From: Tetrapyrgos nigripes
Taxonomy: Eukaryota; Basidiomycota; Agaricomycetes; Agaricales; Campanellaceae
Length of the DNA stretch: 64,000 nt
Direction: 5' to 3'
NCBI GenBank assembly: GCA_013368315.1
Contig: JAACJM010000144.1
Coordinates: forward strand, 1 to 64,000
The notes under the pieces were generated by a model. That model had not been told where the DNA came from and made no database searches. It saw only the letters and a program-made list of their open reading frames with translations. Shown piece after piece: positions 56,305 to 64,000 of the stretch. Both the position numbers and the translations under genes were made by a program. Each line of letters begins with the position of its first letter. The stretch's first letter is position 1.

Positions 56305-57019
56305 CTACCGACCAGGTTTAATGACATGGCACGTCCATGTTGGCTTGACAAGCTGTGGCTCCAATGCGAATTTAATAGCCAGGGCTTGTGCTCGGTGATG
56401 GCCTGAGATGATCATCACCTCTAGTGGGTTTCCGGTCTCGTCGTCCAGGGGCTGCTCTCCTCGAGGTGTGTTTGCATCAAGCTCCCTCCATCCTTCTCGT
56501 GCCAGTGGAACGACGACCATTGCCTGTGGATCATCAGCCACCTTTCTGTCCGTGATCTGGCTGCACAGGAAGCGGATGCCTCCTGCACTTCTGTCTCTGT
56601 TTTGAGGGTTCCCAAGAAAAGCGGCGACATGGAGCCGAAACATCCCAAGCTGACCTTTTGTCGTCAGCCATGCATAGACATCGTTCGAGCTCATCTTCTT
56701 GGCCTCCTTCACCTCCTCATCAGACGGCGTCCACTCTTCCACTGGTGGACCACTCGCTGTCAGGGTGTCCTCCCAGTTTGTGCACATCGGAAAAGTGAAG
56801 GGCATGTCTTCTGACAAGGTATTTGCGCATAGAAACCTCACCAGCATCTGTTGCTTTTCGAGACCAAAAAGGCAAGGGTGCTTGGACTGGAAAAATTTGA
56901 AAGAGGTCTATATGGACTCTGGGCGTTAAACCTGACTCGGGCAGCAAAGAACAGACACTCACAGTGGTGGTGATGGTGCTGGTGGTGGTGGTGGTGTTGT
57001 CTTGAGTTGGTGTGGACAT
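56305..57019 (-). CDS. ParB-like (GHHRAQA) protein, about 200 aa
   Basis: Exon 1 57,019-56,963 (MSTPTQDNTTTTT...) joins a second exon starting at 56,847 in phase 0 across a GTGAGT...ACAG intron of 115 bp; the second exon also begins with ATG and could be the whole gene. It contains MSSNDVYAWLTTKGQLGMFR, AMVVVPLAREGWRELDANTP and the key stretch EVMIISGHHRAQALAIKFAL near the C-terminus. 'I(I/L)SGHHRxxA' is the signature box of the ParB/sulfiredoxin-type fold, which in ParB binds CTP and in relatives ATP or DNA. The usual longer C-terminal part seen in such fungal proteins, as far as I recall, is missing, so it may be truncated. It is flanked by satellite repeats. Confidence 0.65.
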
Positions 57020-57189
57020 GATGGCTGTCAAACTGCATAGAAAGAAAGAAAGAAAGAAAGCGAGCAGCATCAGGGTGGGTGTGACAGCCAACGTCGTCTT
57101 TCCGATCCAATCATATGTACATGAAGGATGAACCTGTGCAGCAACCGTTGATATATATACATGAATGAAAGAAAACAAATGCGAAATAA

Positions 57190-57835
57190 AGCCCGATACC
57201 AGAGGCTCTGGAAAAGCTTATCCTAAGAAAACACCATAGAAACACAAAAAAATGCGAAAAAGCAGCATGCCAGAGGCTCTGGGAAAGCTTATATAACGTT
57301 CTTCTCATATCAGACAAGCCTTACACAACCTCAAATGAAAGAAAACCCTGAAGAAACACCCAAAAAATGCGAAAGACATGAAAAAACACGAAAAAACGAG
57401 CCAAAACAGCATGCCAGAGGCTCTGGGAAAGCTTATATAACGTTCTTCTCATATCAGACAAGCCTTACACAACCTCAAATGAAAGAAAACCCTGAAGAAA
57501 CACCAAAAAAATGCGAAAAATGCGAAAAAAGCCTCCAAAAAGACACGAAAAGACATGAAAAAAACACGAAAAAACGAGCCAAAACAGCATGCCAGAGGCC
57601 ATGCGGAAGCTTATATAGCCTCCTTCTCATATCAGGCAAGCCTTACATAACTTCAAATGAAAGCAAACACGAAAAAATGCGAAAAAGTGCCCCCAAAAGA
57701 CACGAAGAAACGCAAAAAAGAAAAAAAAAACCAGCCACTGCAGCATGCCAGGGACCGTGGAAAAGTATTCTATGATCTGGCTTCCATATCAGGCAAGCCT
57801 TACACAACATAACTTGGTCTTTTTTGCTAGTGAAA
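57190..57835. repeat. A-rich 140-180 bp tandem units
   Basis: CAGCATGCCAGAGGCTCTGG (or variants) recurs at about 57,264, 57,407, 57,587 and 57,741, followed each time by GAAAGCTTATATAACGTTCT-like and CATATCAGACAAGCCTTACA sequence and an A-rich GCGAAAAA(G/A) spacer. Spacer length varies, so the units are 140-180 bp. Lys-rich open frames across it are repeat-driven. Confidence 0.85.
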
Positions 57836-57959
57836 ACAAGAGAAAAAAGCGAAAAAAGCGAAAAAAAAAGCGAAAAAGGGTGGCTATTTACCTCTCAAGT
57901 TGGTGGTGGTGGTGGTTGCAGTCAAAGGTAGGTTTTGGTCAGCTGACTGAAAAGGCGGC

Positions 57960-58212
57960 CCTTTGCCAGAGTGGCTGAAGCGGCCAAGGGTACCCTTTGC
58001 CAGTGTGGCTGTGCCCCCAAGTGGCTGAAGCGGCCAAGGGTACCCTTTGCCAGTGTGGCTGTGCCCCCAAGTGGCTGAAGCGGCCAAGGGTACCCTTTGC
58101 CAGTGTGGCTGTGCCCCCAAGTGGCTGAAGCGGCCAAGGGTACCCTTTGCCAGTGTGGCTGTGTCCCCAAGTGGCTGAAGCGGCCAAGGGTACCCTTTGC
58201 CAGCGTGGCTGG
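57960..58212. repeat. 50-bp tandem array with GGTACC core
   Basis: GTGGCTGAAGCGGCCAAGGG repeats at 57,971, 58,021, 58,071, 58,121 and 58,171, an exact 50-bp spacing. Each unit holds AAGGGTACCCTTTGCC, a close relative of the palindrome in the 34-bp array at 63 kb. Confidence 0.93.
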
Positions 58213-59385
58213 GGGGGAGGGGGAGGGACCGGATTTGGCTAAATTTTCTCACGGCCCGAAATTGGCTGGAAACGTGCCTACGCTCAATAGGATCCTGGAT
58301 CTGTGCTCACAGTGAGAGTTGGTGCTGTGGCTGGCCCAGAAAATGCGAAATAAATTCCCAGAGCCGGCGATGAAAAATCATCTGGGTGGGTGACAAGGTG
58401 CATTTCTGGCTGCCGAATCCAAATATCCACCCGGATTTCCGATATCCGAACCAGACACAGAGATATGGCCAAAACACTGGTTTGGGCGAGGAGGAAGGGT
58501 ACTGGTAGCTTGGTCTAATCAACTCCGTTCTTCGCGCCAGTTGGCAAGATGCTGCGCATAGACTTCCTGAGCTTGGGAACACAGTTTTTTTCTACCAGCC
58601 AATGAGATCCAGAGGAGCTATGCCTAAAAAAGGAAAACGCTTGCATTGGCCAGAGATATTGCATGATATTGACATCTGATATCAGTGTAGATATGTTTCC
58701 TAGGGTGTTTCGGGTCGCTGAATCCGAATTTCCACTCAGTTTGGCTCTATTTGTATCTGTTTAATTGCTATGCGTAAAAAAAAATGAAAAATAAAAACAG
58801 AAGACACTGCAGATTATTTATGTAGGTAGTAAACTTGTATGTCGTCTCTGAAGGTGGTGAATCCAAGCCCATTCTATCAGCTGGTGGCCTTTCAGCACCC
58901 CATGCCCCTCCACACACCAATACACAAATTCAGACATGTCTCTTTGCTTTGGAAAGCAACTCCATCCTGCAAGCCTTTGCCACTGACTGTGTGCTTTGCG
59001 TGCTACATGGGCGTGCACTGGTGCCTGTGGTGGACCCGAAGCAGCAGCAGCAGGAGAAAGCGTCTGCCATTCATTCAAGTCCAATGCAAGTCTGTCGTAA
59101 AGAAGGAGCTTTTTTGGATTGGGACGACTATCTTACGTTTGCAAAGCTGCTTCGTGAGGCCACTGCCAGGTTCACAGTTTGCCTCCACTGCTGGATGCCT
59201 CAGAACGAGTTTCTTCCAAGTGTGCATCCACCATTCAAGAAGAAAACCTCGATGTTGTATGTAGCTCTGCCCCCACAAGTCTGGCCACTACTGACCGTTG
59301 TTTTCAGGTGTCCCTACAACAGTATAGGCTCGGTGTTGTTGTGGTGGTTTTGGAATCAGCTTCCAAGTGGAGTCCATATGTCAGC
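58213..59385 (+). other. mostly unassigned; one weak ORF
   Basis: An open frame 58,835-59,461 contains LDWDDYLTFAKLLREATARF and FTVCLHCWMPQNEFLPSVHP, which look protein-like, but its end runs into the 149-bp array and its start lacks support. A second frame overlaps it for about 430 bp, so one of the two is certainly a shadow. 58,213-58,800 has no ORF that I can support. Confidence 0.25.
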
Positions 59386-62160
59386 TGCACAGCAAGACGT
59401 GGGTGTCTGCTCACCGCTGGCAACAGTGACTGCGAGCCGAGCAATGTGTCATTCGCTCTGAAAACTTGACAGGGACCTCAGGGAGGGCTGTCTGCAGCTC
59501 TGGGTTGAGGTCCTGAGGTCAATGACACAGGAACGCCTGAGCAAGACGTGGGTGTCTGCTCAATGCTGGCAACAGCGACCGCGAGCCGAGCAATGTGTCA
59601 TTCGCTCTGGAAACTTGACAGGGACCTCAGGGAGGGCTGTCTGCAGCTCTTGGTCGAGGTCCCGAGGCGAATGACACAGGAACGCCCGAGCAAGACGTGG
59701 GTGTCTGCTCAATGCTGGCAACAGCGACCGCGAGCCGAGCAATGTGTCATTCGCTCTGGAAACTTGACAGGGACCTCAGGGAGGGCTGTCTGCAGCTCTT
59801 GGTCAAGGTCCCGAGGCGAATGACACAGGAACGCCCGAGCAAGACGTGGGTGTCTGCTCACCGCTGGCAACAGTGACTGCGAGCCGAGCAATGTGTCATT
59901 CGCTCTGAAAACTTGACAGGGACCTCAGGGAGGGCTGTCTGCAGCTTTGGGTCGAGGTCTCGAGGCGAATGACACAGGAACGCCCGAGCAAGACATGGGT
60001 GTCTGCTCACCGCTGGCAACAGCGACCGCGAGCCGAGCAATGTGTCATTCGCTCTGGAAACTTGACAGGGACCTCAGGGAAGGCTGTCTGCAGCTCTGGG
60101 TCGAGGTCCCGAGGCGAATGACACAGGAACGCCCGAGCAAGACGTGGGTGTCTGCTCACCGCTGGCAACAGCGACCGCGAGCCGAGCAATGTGTCATTCG
60201 CTCTGGAAACTTGACAGGGACCTCAGGGAGGGCTGTCTGCAGCTCTGGGTCGAGGTTCCGAGGCGAATGACACAGGAACGCCCGAGCAAGACGTGGGTGT
60301 CTGCTCACTGCTGGCAACAGCGACCGCGAGCCAAGCGATGTGTCATTCGCTCTGAAAACTTGACAGGGACCTCAGGGAGGGCTGTCTGCAGCTCTGGGTC
60401 GAGGTCCCGAGGCGAATGACACAGGAACGCCCGAGCAAGACGTGGGTGTCTGCTCACCGCTGGCAACAGCGACCGCGAGCCGAGCAATTTGTCATTCGCT
60501 CTGGAAACTTGACAGGGACCTCAGGGAGGGATGTCTGCAGCTCTGGGTCGAGGTCCCGAGGCGAATGACACAGGAACGCCCGAGCAAGACGTGGGTGTCT
60601 GCTCACCGCTGGCAACAGCGACCGCGAGCCGAGCAATGTGTCATTCGCTCTGGAAACTTGACAGGGACCTCAGGGAGGGCTGTCTGCAGCTCTGGGTCGA
60701 GGTCCCGAGGCGAATGACACAGGAACGCCCGAGCAAGACATGGGTGTCTGCTCACTGCTGGCAACAGCGACAGCGAGCCGAGCGATGTGTCATTCGCTCT
60801 GAAAACTTGACAGGGACTTCAGGGAGGGATGTCTGCAGCTCTGGGTCGAGGTCCCGGGGCAAATGACGCAGGAACGCCCGAGCAAGACGTGGGTGTCTGC
60901 TCACCGCTGGAAACAGCGACCGCGAGCCGAGCAATGTGTCATTCGCTCTGGAAACTTGACAGGGACCTCAGGGAGGGCTGTCTGCAGCTCTTGGTCGAGG
61001 TCCCGAGGCGAATGACACAGGAACGCCTGAGCAAGACGTGGGTGTCTGCTCAATGCTGGCAACAGCGACCGCGAGCCGAGCAATGTGTCATTCGCTCTGG
61101 AAACTTGACAGGGACCTCAGGGAGGGCTGTCTGCAGCTCTTGGTCGAGGTCCCGAGGCGAATGACACAGGAACGCCCGAGCAAGACGTGGGTGTCTGCTC
61201 AATGCTGGCAACAGCGACCGCGAGCCGAGCAATGTGTCATTCGCTCTGGAAACTTGACAGGGACCTCAGGGAGGGCTGTCTGCAGCTCTTGGTCGAGGTC
61301 CCGAGGCGAATGACACAGGAACGCCCGAGCAAGACGTGGGTGTCTGCTCACCGCTGGCAACAGTGACTGCGAGCCGAGCAATGTGTCATTCGCTCTGAAA
61401 ACTTGACAGGGACCTCAGGGAGGGCTGTCTGCAGCTCTGGGTCGAGGTCTCGAGGCGAATGACACAGGAACGCCCGAGCAAGACATGGGTGTCTGCTCAC
61501 CGCTGGCAACAGCGACCGCGAGCCGAGCAATGTGTCATTCGCTCTGGAAACTTGACAGGGACCTCAGGGAGGGCTGTCTGCAGCTCTTGGTCGAGGTCCC
61601 GAGGCGAATGACACAGGAACGCCCGAGCAAGACGTGGGTGTCTGCTCACCGCTGGCAACAGTGACTGCAAGCCGAGCAATGTGTCATTCGCTCTGAAAAC
61701 TTGACAGGGACCTCAGGGAGGGCTGTCTGCAGCTCTGGGTCGAGGTCTCGAGGCGAATGACACAGGAACGCCCGAGCAAGACATGGGTGTCTGCTCACCG
61801 CTGGCAACAGCGACCGCGAGCCGAGCAATGTGTCATTCGCTCTGGAAACTTGACAGGGACCTCAGGGAGGGCTGTCTGCAGCTCTTGGTCGAGGTCCCGA
61901 GGCGAATGACACAGGAACGCCCGAGCAAGACGTGGGTGTCTGCTCACTGCTGGCAACAGTGACTGCGAGCCGAGCAATGTGTCATTCGCTCTGAAAACTT
62001 GACAGGGACCTCAGGGAGGGCTGTCTGCAGCTCTGGGTCGAGGTCTCGAGGCGAATGACACAGGAACGCCCGAGCAAGACGTGGGTGTCTGCTCACCGCT
62101 GGCAACAGCGACCGCGAGCCAAGCAGTGTGTCATTCGCTCTGGAAACTTAACAGGGGCCT
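59386..62160. repeat. 149-bp tandem array, about 18 units
   Basis: GCAAGACGTGGGTGTCTGCT recurs at about 59,391, 59,540, 59,689, 59,838, 59,987 and so on to about 62,076, spaced 149 bp. Units differ mainly in CACCGCTGG/CAATGCTGG, CAGTGACTGCGAG/CAGCGACCGCGAG, and GGTCGAGGT(C/T)(C/T)CGAG. Some variants alternate (the 61.3-62.0 kb units go ACATG, ACGTG in turn), suggesting a two-unit higher-order period there. 149 is not a multiple of three; frames across it are not genes. Confidence 0.95.
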
Positions 62161-62840
62161 CAGAGACAGCTGTCTGCAGCTCTGGGTCAAGGTCCCAAGG
62201 CAAATGACACAGGAATGCCTGAGCAAGGCGTCAGTCTTTGCTCACCACTGACAACAGTGACCACAAGCCAAGTCCTGTGTCATTTGCTCTGAAAACTTGA
62301 CAGAGACCTCAGAGGTAGCATTCTGCATCTCTGGGTCAAGATTCCAAGCTGAATGACACAGGAATACCTGAGCAAGACATTGGTCTCTTGCTCACTGCTG
62401 GCAACAGCAACCACAAGCTGAGTCCTGTGTCATTCACTCCAAAGACTTGACAGAGACCTTGGGAGTGGCTGTCTCCACCTCTGGGCTCAGGTTCCAACTG
62501 GAATGACACAGAAACAGTTGCACAAGACATTAGTCCCTCTCCACTGCTTGCAACAGCAACCACAAGCCAGGTCCTGTGTCATTCACTCCAAAAAGTTGAC
62601 AGAGTCCTTGAGTGGGACTGTCCTCACCTCTGGTTTAAGACCATGAAGCAAATGACACAGAAACAACTGAACAAGAGATCAGTTCTTCACTGCTGCTTGC
62701 AACAGTGACCATGAGCTGAGTCCTGTGTCATTTTCAGAGTCCCAGAGACCTCAGAGGAGACTGTCCCCATCTCTGAGTTGAGGCTGCACAGTGAAAGACA
62801 CACCTCAGTCTCCTCAGTACAGCTTGCAACAGCAGAGGGT
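62161..62840. repeat. degenerate continuation of the 149-bp array
   Basis: About four to five diverged units with the shared skeleton AATGACACAG(G/A)AA(C/T), TGCTGGCAACAG, GTCCTGTGTCATT and ACTTGACAGAGACCT. CpG-containing words of the clean array (CGACCGCGAGC, GGTCGAGG) are mostly TpG/CpA here (TGACCACAAGC, GGTCAAGG). Confidence 0.85.
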
Positions 62841-62924
62841 AGATACCTCTCCAAAGTAGCTGTTTGCTGCCCAAAAATGCGGCTGTGCCTTTGGCAAAGA
62901 GTATCCTCTGCCAGTGACAATGCT

Positions 62925-63445
62925 TTCTGGCAAAGGGTACCCTCTGCCAGTGGCTGTGCTCTCAAAAATGCGGCTGTGGCCCTGGGCAGAGGGTACCCTC
63001 TGTCAGAGTGGCTGTGCTGGCAGAGGGTACCCTCTGCCAGAGTGGCTGTGCTGGCAGAGGGTACCCTCTGCAGAGTGGCTGTGCTGGCAGAGGGTACCCT
63101 CTGCCAGAGTGGCTGTGCTGGCAGAGGGTACCCTCTGTCAGAGTGGCTGTGCTGGCAGAGGGTACCCTCTGCCAGAGTGGCTGTGCTGGCAGAGGGTACC
63201 CTCTGCCAGAGTGGCTGTGCTTACTGGCAGAGGGTACCCTCTGCCAGAGTGGCTGTGCTCACTGGCAGAGGGTACCCTCTGCCAGTGGCTGTGTTCTCAA
63301 AAATGCGGCTGTGGCCCTGGGCAGAGGGTACCCTCTGCCAGAGTGGCTGTGCTTGCTGGCAGAGGGTACCCTCTGCCAGTGGCTATGCTCTCAAAAAATG
63401 CGGCTGTGGCCCTGGGCAAAGGGTACCCTCTGCTAGTGGCTGTGT
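62925..63445. repeat. 34-bp tandem array with a 20-bp palindrome
   Basis: Each unit is GGCTGTGCT plus the perfect palindrome GGCAGAGGGTACCCTCTGCC plus AGAGT; spacing is 34 bp (e.g. CTGGCAGAGG at 63,017 and 63,051) with a few longer units holding CTCAAAAATGCGGCTGTGGC. Because 34 is not a multiple of three, the long open frames over it are artefacts. Confidence 0.93.
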
Positions 63446-63449
63446 CTTT

Positions 63450-64000
63450 GGTATGTGCCCATCATTGCAGCATCTTACAACAGTGACTGTGAGTCTAGCC
63501 TTGTGTCATTTGATCACAGAGACCTTGAGGGGGGCTGTCCCTACCTCTGGGTCAAGGCAATGAAGCAAATGACACAAAAACAGTTGAGCAAGACATCTGC
63601 AACAGTAACCAGAGGCCAAGTCCTGTGTCATTGACTCTGAGATCTTCAGAGAGACCTTGAAGGGGACTGTCTGCACCTCTGGGTCAAGGTCCTGAGGCAA
63701 GTGACACAAGAACAGTGGAGCACAATGTCAGTCACTTTCCACTCCTTGCAACAGCAACTGTGAGCCAAGTCCTGTGTCATTTGCTCTAAAAACTTGACAG
63801 AGACCTGGGGGCAGGTTGTCTGCACCTCTGGATCAAGGTCCTGAGGCAAATGACACAAAAACACCTGAGCAAGATGCTGGTCTCTGCTCACCACTGGCAA
63901 CAGTGACCACAAGCTGAGGCCTGTGTCATTCACTCTGAAAACTTGACAGGGACCTCAGGGACAGCTGTCTGCAGCTCTGGGTTGAGGTCCCAAGGTGAAT
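63450..64000. repeat. degenerate 149-bp-type units to the window end
   Basis: The AATGACACA(A/G)(A/G)A, GTCCTGTGTCATT and ACTTGACAG(A/G)GACCT skeleton resumes, CpG-poor like 62.2-62.8 kb, and continues past the end of the window. Confidence 0.85.

Noticed and set aside
59548..61977. 60-aa and 91-aa frames repeated along the 149-bp array (MLGSRSLLPA, MGVCSPLATA)
   Set aside because: Periodic with the array, on both strands, unit length not a multiple of three.
62778..63563. 261-aa, 190-aa and 142-aa frames with AEGTLCQSGCAGRGYPL repeats
   Set aside because: All three frames of the 34-bp array stay open and read the same peptides in turn, which shows that the openness comes from the repeat.

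Overview
The window looks like nuclear DNA of a filamentous basidiomycete, probably an Agaricomycete. Evidence: gene models are cut by many 45-65 bp introns with GTRNGT donors and short AG acceptors, there is no bacterial operon structure, and the protein types (SNF2 ATPase with short exons, Spt5-like NGN/KOW protein, ParB-like 'GHHRAQA' protein) fit what I know of repeat-rich mushroom-forming fungi. I cannot name the species. I saw no tRNA, rRNA or CRISPR array.

Layout. 1-10.8 kb is repeat-only DNA: a 232-bp tandem array, an 89-bp array and looser arrays built around the palindrome AGCGTC-N3-GACGCT, a 307-bp tandem repeat, a CCCAACCCTG / 35-bp array, and scattered copies of a ~291-bp repeat family. 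Inverted copies of one 70-bp sequence lie at its two ends. 11.1-12.4 kb is an inverted-repeat cluster. 12.4-15.4 kb holds a possible broken gene and a duplicated segment.

15.46-46.6 kb is an accessory island. Its first part (15.46-27.87 kb) is bounded by ~0.8-0.97 kb inverted repeats, each carrying a perfect 33-bp-arm hairpin, and encloses three genes: an 851-aa protein of unknown function, a 19-exon SNF2-family ATPase of 1485 aa, and a divergent 169-aa protein. The second part (27.7-37.6 kb) is a segmental duplication flanking a six-exon Spt5-like (NGN/KOW) gene that carries one frameshift in a tandem repeat. The third part (37.67-46.6 kb) starts with another copy of the terminal repeat, carries five small multi-exon or single-exon genes (among them a Myb/Rap1-like protein and a protein with an RNase H1 N-terminal-like hybrid-binding domain), and ends with a decayed SNF2 copy plus a damaged hairpin.

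46.8-56.2 kb is mostly repeats: inverted and direct copies of the 291-bp family around a cluster of AGCGTC palindromes, C-rich telomere-like tracts and a few weak ORFs. 56.3-57.0 kb has a ParB-like gene. 57.2-64 kb is again satellite-like: A-rich units, a 50-bp array, a 149-bp array of about 18 units and a 34-bp array built on a GGTACC-centred palindrome.

The recognisable island genes (SNF2 remodeller, Spt5-like elongation factor, Myb-like and hybrid-binding proteins) all point to chromatin, transcription or RNA:DNA hybrids. No transposase was recognised. The idea that they travel together as cargo of a terminal-inverted-repeat element is inference.
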